Source: Streptomyces sp. NBC_00289
GTDB taxonomy: Bacteria; Actinomycetota; Actinomycetes; Streptomycetales; Streptomycetaceae
Reading direction: 5' to 3'
DNA: 64,000 bases
Assembly (NCBI RefSeq): GCF_041435115.1
Contig: NZ_CP108046.1
Coordinates: forward strand, 3,038,001 to 3,102,000
Under the pieces are notes generated by a model. That model worked only from the letters and a program-made list of their open reading frames with translations. It searched no databases and had not been told where the DNA came from. Position 1 is the first letter of the stretch, and each line of letters opens with the position of its first letter. Of this stretch, positions 16,027 to 24,516 are shown in pieces. A program made the position numbers and the translations under genes.

Positions 16027-16998
16027 ATGTCCGACACCGTCGAGCCGGTCAAGCCCGTCCTGGAGCCGGCGGCAGCCGCCTTCGCCGAGGCGACCGCCAA
16101 CCCGCCCTACCTCTTCGACCTGGCGCCCGCGGAGGGCCGCAAGGCGGTCGACGAGGTGCAGTCCGGCGACATCGAGAAGCCGCGGATCGACGAGGAATGG
16201 ATCACGGTCGAGGGCGGTCCGACGGGCAGCGTCCGGGCCCGCATCGTACGTCCCGCCGGTGCCGAGGGCAGCCTGCCGGTGATCTTCTACATCCACGGTG
16301 CGGGCTGGGTGTTCGGCAACGCGCACACGCACGACCGCCTGGTGCGCGAACTCGCGGTCGGCGCGGGCGCCGCCGTGGTCTTCCCGGAGTACGACCTCTC
16401 GCCGGAGGTCCGTTACCCGGTCGCCATCGAGCAGAACTACGCGGTCGCGCGGTGGGTCGTCGAGCAGGGCGCCGGCAAGAACCTGGACAGCTCGCGGCTG
16501 GCGGTGGCCGGCGACTCCGTCGGCGGCAACATGGCCGCCGCGCTGACGCTGATGGCCAAGGAGCGCGGCGACGTCCCGCTGGTCCAGCAGGTGCTGTTCT
16601 ACCCGGTCACGGACGCGAACTTCGACACCGGCTCCTACCACCAGTTCGCGGAGGGCTACTTCCTGCGCCGCGACGGCATGCAGTGGTTCTGGGACCAGTA
16701 CACGACCGACGAGGCCGAGCGGGCGCAGATCACCGCGTCCCCGCTGCGCGCCACCACCGAACAGCTCACCGGCCTGCCCCCGGCGCTGGTCATCACGGGC
16801 GAGGCCGACGTGCTGCGCGACGAGGGCGAGGCGTACGCCAACAAGCTGCGCACGGCCGGCGTCCCCGTCACCGCCGTCCGCTTCCAGGGCATCATCCACG
16901 ACTTCGTGATGCTCAACGCCCTGCGCGAGACGCACGCCGCCGAAGCCGCGATCACGCTGGCCGTCAGCACCCTGCGCACGGCGCTCCACGGCAACTGA
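16027..16998 (+). CDS. Alpha/beta hydrolase, hormone-sensitive-lipase family
   Basis: A 323-residue esterase/lipase. YIHGAGWVFGN is the oxyanion HGGGW-type motif, GDSVGGN holds the nucleophilic serine, and GEADVLRDEGE plus GIIHDFVML supply the acid and histidine. It is cytoplasmic (no signal peptide). An AGGAG site lies nine bases before the ATG. It is followed 50 bp downstream by a second hydrolase and preceded by an AraC regulator. The substrate (short-chain ester, lactone) is unknown. Confidence 0.9.
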   Translation: MSDTVEPVKPVLEPAAAAFAEATANPPYLFDLAPAEGRKAVDEVQSGDIEKPRIDEEWITVEGGPTGSVRARIVRPAGAEGSLPVIFYIHGAGWVFGNAHTHDRLVRELAVGAGAAVVFPEYDLSPEVRYPVAIEQNYAVARWVVEQGAGKNLDSSRLAVAGDSVGGNMAAALTLMAKERGDVPLVQQVLFYPVTDANFDTGSYHQFAEGYFLRRDGMQWFWDQYTTDEAERAQITASPLRATTEQLTGLPPALVITGEADVLRDEGEAYANKLRTAGVPVTAVRFQGIIHDFVMLNALRETHAAEAAITLAVSTLRTALHGN

Positions 16999-17048
16999 CC
17001 CATCCCGCCCCGCCCTTCACGGCCTCACCCACAGGGAGAAGACCCGAC

Positions 17049-17765
17049 ATGCCCACCACCCCCACCGTCCTTCTCGTGCACGGCGCCTTCGCCGACGCCG
17101 GCAGCTGGTCCGGAGTCATCGCCGAGCTGCAGAACCACGGCATCCCCGTGCTCGCACCGCCCAACCCGCTGCGGGGCCTGGTGTCGGACGCCGCGTACAT
17201 CGCCTCCGTCGCCTCCCAGATCGACGGTCCGGTCGTGCTGGTCGGCCACTCCTACGGCGGTGCGCTGATCACGGTGGCCGGCACCACGCAGAACGTCGTG
17301 GGGCTCGTCTACATCGCCGCCTATGTCCTCGAGGAGGGCGAAAGCCTCGGCGAGCTGCAGGGGCGCTTCCCCCTGTCGCAGCTCGTCAGCAACCTCAAGG
17401 AGTGGACCTACCCCAGCGAGGGCACGGAGCCCGCGGTGGAGGTCACCATCAAGGCCGAGGCGTATCCGGAGATCTTCGCCGCGGACGTGCCGGCCTCCGT
17501 CACCAAGGTCCTGGCGGCGGCGCAGCGTCCGCTGGCCGCCGCCGCGTTCGCGGAGACGGCCTCGGCGGCCGCGTGGCAGACGAAGCCGTCCTGGGCACTG
17601 GTGGCCGGCGCCGACCAGGCGATCAACCCCGAGGTCGAGCGCTTCGGCGCCAAGCGCGCGGGCGCCACGATCGTCGAACTCGAGGGAGCCTCGCACGCGG
17701 TGGCGGTGTCCCAGCCCCAGCGGGTCGCCGACCTCATCCGCGAGGCGGTACGCGCAACAAGCTGA
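17049..17765 (+). CDS. Alpha/beta fold hydrolase
   Basis: A 238-residue hydrolase of the salicylate-esterase/EstC-like type: LLVHGAFADAGSW oxyanion segment, nucleophile elbow VLVGHSYGGALI, acid region LVAGADQAINPE, and histidine in EGASHAVAVSQP. AGGGAGAAG precedes the ATG. It is probably co-transcribed with the hydrolase 50 bp upstream. Confidence 0.9.
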   Translation: MPTTPTVLLVHGAFADAGSWSGVIAELQNHGIPVLAPPNPLRGLVSDAAYIASVASQIDGPVVLVGHSYGGALITVAGTTQNVVGLVYIAAYVLEEGESLGELQGRFPLSQLVSNLKEWTYPSEGTEPAVEVTIKAEAYPEIFAADVPASVTKVLAAAQRPLAAAAFAETASAAAWQTKPSWALVAGADQAINPEVERFGAKRAGATIVELEGASHAVAVSQPQRVADLIREAVRATS

Positions 17766-17812
17766 CGGCGAGGCGTGCAGCGGCCGTACGACCAGAAGCA
17801 GCACGCCGACGG

Positions 17813-17921
17813 ACGGCAGACCGCAGACCGCAGACCGCAGACCGCAGACCGCAGACCGCAGACGGTAAGCCGTAAGCCGTAAGCCGCAGACGGCAAGCCG
17901 TAAGCCGTAAGCCGCAGACAG
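17813..17921. repeat. 7-bp tandem repeat array, CCGCAGA and CCGTAAG variants
   Basis: About seven consecutive CCGCAGA units pass into alternating blocks of CCGTAAG and CCGCAGA units, about fifteen units in all. The seven-base period means that all three frames are read in turn. It follows the hydrolase stop codon by some 50 bases. Confidence 0.85.
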
Positions 17922-18310
17922 CCTCACGACTGGCAGCCGGCGGCCGGCCGCCCACCCAATAGCCAAAGACCGGCACGGACAGGCCGCGCGGACGGACTCC
18001 CGACAGGGCGTTCGTCCGCGCGGCCTGTGTCATGCGTGGGGCGGTGCCCGGACGCGGCCGGGACGGTGACCGCCGCGCCCGCCGCCACCGACGAGGCGTC
18101 GCGGCCCGGCATGTGCTGGAGGCGTTCGACGGGCGCCTCCGCGCGCACGGTCACGTTCAGCGCCCCGGCCGGCGGTGTCCCCGACCGCCCACGGCCCGTC
18201 GCCGGCCGGCATCGGCCTGGCGTCGACGCGGATGCGGGCCGTCCCGCCGGACGACGCGCCCGGGAGGTGGCCCGACACCCGCCGAACGCCCCGGGCCGTC
18301 CCGGCCTGCC

Positions 18311-18380
18311 CGAGCCAGTCGGCCCGAGCCAGTCGGCCCGAGCCAGTCGGCCCGAGCCAGTCGGCCCGAGCCAGTCGGCC
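18311..18380. repeat. Five perfect copies of the 14-mer CGAGCCAGTCGGCC
   Basis: Exactly five head-to-tail copies (70 bp) end about 45 bp from the stop codon of the MFS gene, with one decayed half copy following (CTGGCCAGT). The perfect identity implies recent expansion or gene conversion. Confidence 0.9.
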
Positions 18381-18423
18381 CTGGCCAGTTCGACCGGCGA
18401 GGGCCGCTCAGGCCGGTCCGGGA

Positions 18424-20043
18424 TCACCGCGTCGAGTCGGCGTACTCCTCGTCCCGGCCCTCCGAGGCCGCCGGCTCCTCCGGCCGACCCTTGCGGCCGA
18501 CCCGCCAGCCGGGCAGGACCGCGATGACGATCATGGTTCCGGCGGCCATGATGATGCCGCCGACGAGGCTGGTCTGGGCGACGGCGTGGGCGAAGGACTC
18601 GTGCACGGCGTCGACGAGGACCTGTGCCTGCCGAGGGCCGGCCGAGGGGGTCTTCGCGATCTGCTCGGCGACCGCCAGGCCGCCGCCCACCGAGTCCTTG
18701 GCGGTGTCCAGCGCGGCGGCCGGGAGATGACCGCCGACCAGGTCCGTCAGCTTGTCGCGGTAGGCGGTGCCGAGGAGTGAGCCGAGGATCGCGATGCCGA
18801 GGGAGCCGCCGAGCTCCAGCGAGGTGTCGTTGGCGCCGCCGCCGACGCCCAGTTCGTTCTCCGGGAAGGACCCCATGATGGTGTCGGTGGCCGGGGACAC
18901 GCTCAGGCCGATCGCGAAGCCCAGCAGCAGCAGCGTCGGCAGGAAGTCGGTGTACGTCGAGCCCTGGTCGACGGGGACGAGCAGCAGGACTCCCACCGTG
19001 CCGATCACCATGCCGCCCGCGACCATCGCCTTCATGCCCAGCTTCGGGGTCAGCCGCCCCGTGACGGCGGCGCCCACGAACACGGCTCCGGCCAGCGGCA
19101 GCAGTCGTACGCCCGTCTCCAGCGCGTCGTAGCTCAGGACGAACTGGAGGAACTGGGTTGCGTAGTAGATCGCGCCGAAGGTGCCGAAGAAGAAGAACAG
19201 CACCGCGAGCATCGAGCCGCTGAAGGGGCGCAGCGCGAACTTGCGCACGTCGAGCATGGGGTGCGGGTGGCGCAACTCCCAGGCCACGAAGGCGGTCAGA
19301 CCCACGCCCGCGACGATCGCCGCGGTGACCGGGCCGACGCCCCAGCCGAAGTGGGGACCCTCGATGGTCGCGTAGACCAGGGAGCCGACGGAGACGATCG
19401 ACAGGAGTCCGCCGACGACGTCGATACGGCCCATGCCCTGCGCCTTGGACGGCGGGATCAGGGCCAGCGCGCCGATGACGGCGACCAGGGCGATGGGGAC
19501 GTTGATCAGGAAGGTCGAGCCCCAGGCGTGGTCCTTCAGCAGCCAGCCGGCCACCAGTGGGCCGACGGCGATGGCGAGACCGGAGGTGGCCGTCCAGGCG
19601 GTGATGGCGCGGGCCCGCTCACGCCTGGGGAAGATCGCGACGAGCAGGGACAGCGTGGCCGGCATCACGACGGCGGCGCCGACACCCATGATCGCGCGAG
19701 CCGCTATGACCAGGGACGTCTGGTCGACCAGGCTGCCCATCACCGAGCCGCCCGCGAAGATCACCAGACCGGTGACGAGGGCGCCACGGCGGCTGTACTT
19801 GTCACCGATCGAACCCAGCACAAGCATCAGCGCGGCGTACGGGACGGTGTAGCCGTCGATGACCCACTGCAGGTCACTGCTGCCGAGGCCCAGGTCCTTC
19901 GTCATGTCGGGGGCGGCCACGATCAGCGAGGTGTTCGCCATGACCACGATCAGCAGACTCAGGCACAGGACGAGCAGGGCCCACCAGCGGCGTGCGTACG
20001 GCCCGGTCATCTTGTCGACGGGTGTGGTGGCGAGGAAGGGCAT
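18424..20043 (-). CDS. MFS drug exporter, DHA2 (14-helix) family
   Basis: A 539-residue permease with about 14 membrane helices. LGSIGDKYSRRGALVTG is the loop 2-3 motif A, and GPLVAGWLL lies in the motif C helix. DHA2 proteins are proton-driven drug exporters (QacA/EmrB/SMR2-like). TAGGAG precedes the ATG by seven bases. The charged C-terminal tail (from about residue 510) is cytoplasmic. It is divergent from a TetR gene with twin operators over its promoter, the standard repressor-exporter arrangement. Confidence 0.93.
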   Translation of the reverse strand: MPFLATTPVDKMTGPYARRWWALLVLCLSLLIVVMANTSLIVAAPDMTKDLGLGSSDLQWVIDGYTVPYAALMLVLGSIGDKYSRRGALVTGLVIFAGGSVMGSLVDQTSLVIAARAIMGVGAAVVMPATLSLLVAIFPRRERARAITAWTATSGLAIAVGPLVAGWLLKDHAWGSTFLINVPIALVAVIGALALIPPSKAQGMGRIDVVGGLLSIVSVGSLVYATIEGPHFGWGVGPVTAAIVAGVGLTAFVAWELRHPHPMLDVRKFALRPFSGSMLAVLFFFFGTFGAIYYATQFLQFVLSYDALETGVRLLPLAGAVFVGAAVTGRLTPKLGMKAMVAGGMVIGTVGVLLLVPVDQGSTYTDFLPTLLLLGFAIGLSVSPATDTIMGSFPENELGVGGGANDTSLELGGSLGIAILGSLLGTAYRDKLTDLVGGHLPAAALDTAKDSVGGGLAVAEQIAKTPSAGPRQAQVLVDAVHESFAHAVAQTSLVGGIIMAAGTMIVIAVLPGWRVGRKGRPEEPAASEGRDEEYADSTR

Positions 20044-20070
20044 TGCGGGCTCCTAGCGGGACGAGTTAAT

Positions 20071-20086
20071 TGCCCATTGATGTGCA
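20071..20086. promoter_or_regulatory. TetR operator copy 1 (TGCCCATTGATGTGCA)
   Basis: This 16-bp imperfect palindrome (TGCCCA-4-TGTGCA) lies just downstream of the -10 box of the exporter promoter. A second copy with the same arms lies 27 bp away. Repression of both divergent genes by the TetR protein is inferred. Confidence 0.65.
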
Positions 20087-20114
20087 GCCTAGTTTATTGC
20101 CCGTCACTGTGCAA
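20086..20114 (-). promoter_or_regulatory. Promoter of the MFS exporter gene (TTGCAC-17-TAGGCT)
   Basis: Read on the minus strand, TTGCAC (20109-20114) and TAGGCT (20086-20091) are separated by 17 bp, matching vegetative sigma-70 (HrdB-type) spacing. A start site about seven bases downstream would give a leader of roughly 35 nt before the ATG at 20043. Confidence 0.6.
20098..20113. promoter_or_regulatory. TetR operator copy 2 (TGCCCGTCACTGTGCA)
   Basis: This is the second copy of the 16-bp palindrome, overlapping the -35 box of the exporter promoter. It differs from copy 1 at one arm base and in the four-base spacer. Confidence 0.65.
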
Positions 20115-20165
20115 ATATCGCCGGTGAGATGTCCGGAGTCCCTGCAGCAGGGAGGAACCACCGAT

Positions 20166-20810
20166 ATGACCGGCCGACCGGCCAAGGCCCCGCCCCACCG
20201 CCACGGCGCCCGCGTCACCCGCGCCCGCATCCTGGAAGCGGCCCGGCGGGAACTGGGCCGCGACCCCGACCGCAGCCTCGCCGGCATCGCCGAGGCCGCC
20301 GGGGTGGCACGTCGTACCGTCTACGTCCATTTCGCCGACCGGGCCGCGCTCGTCGAGGGACTCACCGCGGACGCTGCGGAAGCCGTACGACTGGCGATCG
20401 CCGACACCGGCACACCGGCCCCCGACTCCGCGAGTGCCCTGGCACGCTTCGTCCTCACCCTGTGGCCGGTCGGCGACCGCTACCGCACGCTGATCGGCCT
20501 CGCCCGCCGGGGCCTCGGCGACGACCGGGTGAGCGAACTGCTCGCCCCGGCCCGCGACACGGTCGCCGGGATTCTCGCCGCCGGCCGTCAGGAGGGCGTC
20601 TTCCACAGCACCGTCCCGCCCGGATCTCTGAGCAGAACCCTCGAAGCGCACCTGCGGGCACTTCTGGATTGCGTCAACTCCGGGATGTGGACCGACGACG
20701 GCACGCGCGCCGCCACCGCGGCCCTGATCGCCGCGGGAGTCGACAGCGAGTCCGCCGCCGCGACCGTCACCCGCCTGCACGGCAACAGTCGTACGCCCCA
20801 GCCCCTTTGA
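20166..20810 (+). CDS. TetR family transcriptional regulator
   Basis: A 214-residue repressor with an N-terminal TetR helix-turn-helix: TRARILEAARRELGRDPDRSLAGIAEAAGVARRTVYVHFADRAALVEGL. The C-terminal ligand domain is not specific. GGAGG lies ten bases before the ATG at 20166; the frame remains open further upstream, but that part covers the operators. It is divergent from the DHA2 exporter and is therefore its probable drug-responsive repressor. Confidence 0.92.
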   Translation: MTGRPAKAPPHRHGARVTRARILEAARRELGRDPDRSLAGIAEAAGVARRTVYVHFADRAALVEGLTADAAEAVRLAIADTGTPAPDSASALARFVLTLWPVGDRYRTLIGLARRGLGDDRVSELLAPARDTVAGILAAGRQEGVFHSTVPPGSLSRTLEAHLRALLDCVNSGMWTDDGTRAATAALIAAGVDSESAAATVTRLHGNSRTPQPL

Positions 20811-21059
20811 GCCCATGTGAGTTCTGCGGAACATCCCCGAGGGCCCGCGCCCGCGCTCCGTCACCACCACGGCGACCGGAATCGACGCCCACTTCTCCGG
20901 CGAGTCGGTGACCTTCCGGCCCGACGGCACAGCACAGAACGGCTCGGCGGCGGGAAATCCCGTCGCACCACGCCTGAGGTCCGACCAACCCGTGCGGGCC
21001 TTGTTTTCTCCCACCGCGAGCGAGGTACCTGACACCGGCACGAACGACGAGAGGCGCCC

Positions 21060-22130
21060 ATGAAGCCCATGAAGCCCGTGAACCCCATGAAGCTCATGAA
21101 GCCCGTGACGAGGAAGCAGCAGACGGTCGTGGTGACCGGGGCCAGTGCCGGGATCGGCCGGGCCACGGCCGCGATGTTCGCCGCGCGCGGCGCGCGGGTC
21201 GCTCTGCTGGCCCGCGGCGGCGCGGGGCTGGAGGCGGCAGCGGCGGAGGTACGCGCGGCGGGCGGGCAAGCCCTGCCCGTCGTCACCGACATGGCGGAGC
21301 CGGAGCAGGTGGAGGAGGCCGCCCGCCGCGCCGAGGAGGAACTGGGGCCGATCGACGTGTGGGTGAACAACGCCTTCACGTCCGCCTTCGGCAGGTTCAC
21401 CGACGTCTCGCCCGAGGAGTTCCTGCAGACCACCAGGTCGACGTACCTGGGATACGTGCACGGTACCCGGGCCGCCCTGACCCGTATGGGGCCACGTGAC
21501 CGCGGCACCATCGTGCAGGTCGGCTCCGCCCTCGCCTACCGGGGCATCCCGCTGCAGAGCGCGTACTGCGGCGCCAAGCACGCGATCCGGGGCTTCACCG
21601 AGTCGCTGCGCTGCGAGCTGCTGCACGACAGGCCCGGTGTGCGGGTCACGATGGTCCAGATGCCGGCGGTCAACACACCGCAGTTCAGCTGGCTGCGGAC
21701 GTATCTGCCCAGGCACGCACAGCCGGTACCGCCGATCTACCAGCCGGAGGTCGCCGCTCGCGCGGTGCTGTACGCGGCCGACCATCCGCGGCGGCGCGAG
21801 TACCGGGTCGGCGCCTCCACCGCGCTGACGGTGATGGCGAACGCCGTCGTACCCGGGCTGCTCGACCACTATCTGGCCCGTACCGGCTTCGGCTCACAGC
21901 AGACGGACGCCCTCCCGCCGCCCGGGGGCCACGGCAACCTCTTCGAGCCGGCGGACGAGACGAAGGACTACGGCGCGCACGGCGTCTTCGACGACCGGGC
22001 CCACGGTTCCAGCCCCGAGTGGTGGGCGACCCGACACCGGCTGGGCCGGGCCGCCGCGGCCACCGGCGTCGCGGCAGCCGGCTACACGGTGCTGCGGCGG
22101 CTCACCCCGACGGGACGCGGCAAGCACTGA
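21060..22130 (+). CDS. SDR-family oxidoreductase
   Basis: A 356-residue short-chain dehydrogenase. TGASAGIGRA is the nucleotide-binding motif, the WVNNAF strand follows, the serine lies in VQVGSALAYRG and the catalytic YCGAK follows. The C-terminal ~100 residues extend beyond the classical fold, as in a Streptomyces SDR subgroup, with a possible hydrophobic segment near the end. GAGAGG precedes the ATG. The first 16 residues are a MKPMKPVNPMKLMKPV repeat, with several alternative in-frame ATGs. Confidence 0.88.
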   Translation: MKPMKPVNPMKLMKPVTRKQQTVVVTGASAGIGRATAAMFAARGARVALLARGGAGLEAAAAEVRAAGGQALPVVTDMAEPEQVEEAARRAEEELGPIDVWVNNAFTSAFGRFTDVSPEEFLQTTRSTYLGYVHGTRAALTRMGPRDRGTIVQVGSALAYRGIPLQSAYCGAKHAIRGFTESLRCELLHDRPGVRVTMVQMPAVNTPQFSWLRTYLPRHAQPVPPIYQPEVAARAVLYAADHPRRREYRVGASTALTVMANAVVPGLLDHYLARTGFGSQQTDALPPPGGHGNLFEPADETKDYGAHGVFDDRAHGSSPEWWATRHRLGRAAAATGVAAAGYTVLRRLTPTGRGKH

Positions 22131-22361
22131 CCCCGCGCGGCTCATGGCGTCGTTGGCGGCGGGCACGTCGAAGGCGTCGCGTCCCTCGACCACCGAAGCG
22201 AGTTCGCCCGCGACGACGGGGGTGGTGGCGGGCGAGCCGTAGGTCCAGCCGAGGCCCGTCCGGCCGCCCGCGGTGACCTCGACCAGGACGAGGGTGGTGG
22301 CGTCCCAGGTCAGGGTGGCGTCACCACCCGGCAGGTCGGTGGGCACGCGGTAGGCGGCCAC
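22131..22361 (-). pseudogene. Remnant of a mandelate racemase/enolase-superfamily gene (N-terminal fragment)
   Basis: On the minus strand, about 77 codons read VAAYRVPTDLPGGDATLTWDATTL, GGRTGLGWTYGSPAT and EGRDAFDVPAANDAM, closely resembling the N-terminal capping domain of mandelate-racemase/muconate-lactonizing enzymes. The similarity ends abruptly at the SDR stop codon, so the barrel domain with all catalytic residues is missing, and the start region is out of register. It is a truncated relic, probably left when the SDR region was inserted or deleted against it. Confidence 0.7.
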
Positions 22362-22413
22362 ACCACGTGCTCCACGGCCGGACCGTCGCGGAGCACTGCG
22401 GGGGCCGCGCCGC

Positions 22414-24258
22414 TCACTGGTTCCCGTCGGCGCTGTCCCCCGCTCCCGCACCGGGCCGGTCGCGGCGATGCCGGCTGCCGGGCAGCATCTCCTGCACCTT
22501 GGCCTTGAAGCCCTGCTTGACCATGGAACCCCGGTCGCTGTCGCCGTGCAGGATCGAGGACGCGGCCGCCTCGATCTGGTCCAGGTCGGCGTGCGGCGGG
22601 ATCGGCGGCACGGCCGGGTCGGTGCGGAAGTCGATGACGAAGGGCCGGTCGGCCGCGAGCGCCCGGTCCCAGGCCGCCTCGACCTGTTCGGGTTTCTCCA
22701 CCCGTACGCCGTCCAGGCCCATGCGCTGGGCGATCTCCGCGTACGGCAGGTCCGGGATGTGCTGCGACTCCTCGAACTGCGGGGCGCCCGACATGGCCCG
22801 CATCTCCCAGGTGACCTGGTTGAGGTCGCAGTTGTTCAGCACGGCCACCACCAGCCGGGGATCGGACCACTCCCGCCAGTACTTGGCGGCCGTGACCATC
22901 TCCATCATGCCGTTCATCTGCATCGCCCCGTCACCGACGAGGGCGATGGCCGGACGGTCGGGATGGGCGAACTTCGCGCCGATGGCGTACGGCACGCCCG
23001 GCCCCATCGTCGCCAGCGTGCCGGACAGCGACCCGCGCATCCGGCCGCGCAGCCGCAGATGGCGGGCGTACCAGTTCGCGGCGGAACCGGAGTCGGCGCT
23101 GAGAATGGCGTCGTCGGGAAGCCGGCCGTCCAGGGCGTGCACCACGTACTCCGGGTTGATCGGGTCCGCGTCCACGGCGGCGCGCCGCTGCATGACCTCC
23201 CACCAGCGGCCGACGTCCTTTTCGATCTTCTCCCGCCAGGCGCGCTTCTTCTGGCGGTGCAGAAGCGGCAGCAGCCGCTGCAACGTCGCGCGGGCGTCGC
23301 CGACGAGGTTGACCTCGAAGGGGTAGCGCAGGCCGATCATGTGCGGGTCGATGTCGATCTGCACCGCGCGGGCCTGGTCGAGTTCGGGCATGAACTGCGT
23401 GTACGGGAAACTGGAGCCGATCATCAGCAGGGTGTCGCAGCCCTGCATCAGCTCGTAGGAGGGACGCGTGCCGAGCAGCCCGATGGAGCCGGTGACATAG
23501 GGCAGGTCGTCGGGCAGTACGTCCTTGCCGAGCAGCGCCTTGGCGACACCGGCTCCGAGGACGTCGGCCACCTGCTCCACCTCGGCGCGAGCGCTCCGGG
23601 CGCCCTGCCCGATGAGCACGGCGACCTTCTCGCCCGCGTTGAGCACCTCGGCCGCGCGCTCGATGTCCTCCTCGGCGGGCACCGGCGCGTACTGGCTCAG
23701 GCCCAGGCTGGAGGGCACCATCTTGAACGCGTGCTTCGGCGGGCTGTAGTCGAGTTCCTGCACGTCCGCGGGCAGGATGATCGCGGTGACGGTCCGCTTG
23801 GCGTACGCGGTACGCATCGCCCGGTCGATGAGGTTGGGCAGCTGCTCGGGCACCGTCGCCGTCTCGCAGAACTCCGAGGCGACGTCCTTGTAGAGGCTCT
23901 GCAGGTCGACCTCCTGCTGATACGAGCCGCCCATCGCACTGCGGTTGGTCTGCCCGACCAGGGCGACGACGGGAACGTGGTCGAGTTTCGCGTCGTAGAG
24001 CCCGTTGAGCAGATGGATCGCGCCCGGCCCCGACGTGGCCGCGCAGACGCCCACCTTGCCCGAGAACTTGGCGTACCCCACGGCCTGGAAGGCCGCCATC
24101 TCCTCGTGCCGCGCCTGCACGAACTTCGGGTGGTTGTCGGCACGCCCCCACGCCGCCAGCAGGCCGTTGATGCCGTCACCGGCGTAGGCGAAAACGTGCT
24201 CCACCTCCCATTCGCGCAGCCGTTGGAGGATGTGGTCGGACACCTTCATGCTGGCCAT
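22414..24258 (-). CDS. Thiamine-pyrophosphate-dependent pyruvate oxidase-like enzyme
   Basis: A 614-residue TPP enzyme of the pyruvate oxidase/acetolactate synthase group, closest in appearance to PoxB (pyruvate:quinone oxidoreductase). The N-terminal domain has HVFAYAGDGINGLL and the cofactor-activating glutamate in ARHEEMAAFQAVGYA; the C-terminal TPP/Mg motif is GDGAMQMNG...LNNCDLNQ. Members decarboxylate pyruvate, often to acetate and CO2. ATGs at 24264, 24258 and 24249 compete; 24258 has GGA six bases upstream. The basic C-terminus may be a membrane tether, as in PoxB, though that is only inference. Confidence 0.85.
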   Translation of the reverse strand: MASMKVSDHILQRLREWEVEHVFAYAGDGINGLLAAWGRADNHPKFVQARHEEMAAFQAVGYAKFSGKVGVCAATSGPGAIHLLNGLYDAKLDHVPVVALVGQTNRSAMGGSYQQEVDLQSLYKDVASEFCETATVPEQLPNLIDRAMRTAYAKRTVTAIILPADVQELDYSPPKHAFKMVPSSLGLSQYAPVPAEEDIERAAEVLNAGEKVAVLIGQGARSARAEVEQVADVLGAGVAKALLGKDVLPDDLPYVTGSIGLLGTRPSYELMQGCDTLLMIGSSFPYTQFMPELDQARAVQIDIDPHMIGLRYPFEVNLVGDARATLQRLLPLLHRQKKRAWREKIEKDVGRWWEVMQRRAAVDADPINPEYVVHALDGRLPDDAILSADSGSAANWYARHLRLRGRMRGSLSGTLATMGPGVPYAIGAKFAHPDRPAIALVGDGAMQMNGMMEMVTAAKYWREWSDPRLVVAVLNNCDLNQVTWEMRAMSGAPQFEESQHIPDLPYAEIAQRMGLDGVRVEKPEQVEAAWDRALAADRPFVIDFRTDPAVPPIPPHADLDQIEAAASSILHGDSDRGSMVKQGFKAKVQEMLPGSRHRRDRPGAGAGDSADGNQ

Positions 24259-24516
24259 GGCCATTCCGTTTCTGCTGGTGGCGTCTGCGCTGACGGAATC
24301 GCCCGGGTAACCGCGCCGACCGCGCCGCAAACGTCAGCGGCGCCAGAGCGCCGAAGGCCCGGAGTAACCCCGGCGCGACCCTCGCGAACCACCGGCGAAC
24401 CATCGCGACGACGAGAAGGCCACGGACCGCCGAACCGGCCGAGTCGTCGGGGACGGCTGGGGTAGACGGAGTGAAGGCAACGAGTTCGGGACGCGCGAGC
24501 CGTACGGAGGTCGCCC

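Larger units (their letters stand above)
17766..18423. other. 658-bp repeat-rich gap
   Basis: The gap holds a 7-bp tandem array (17813-17921) and a 14-bp array (18311-18380) listed separately. Between them, open frames on both strands are short, mutually overlapping and unlike known families, so I call no gene. A decayed gene cannot be excluded. Confidence 0.6.

Noticed and set aside
17924..18427. Minus-strand open frame of 167 codons in the repeat-rich gap
   Set aside because: Much of it is translation of the 14-bp array and GC-rich noncoding DNA; no domain and no consistent codon pattern.
20822..21030. Coding-like stretch (TGIDAHFSGESVTFRPDGT) after the TetR gene
   Set aside because: Looks protein-like in one frame but lacks a start, a ribosome site and a recognisable family; possibly a relic, not supportable.
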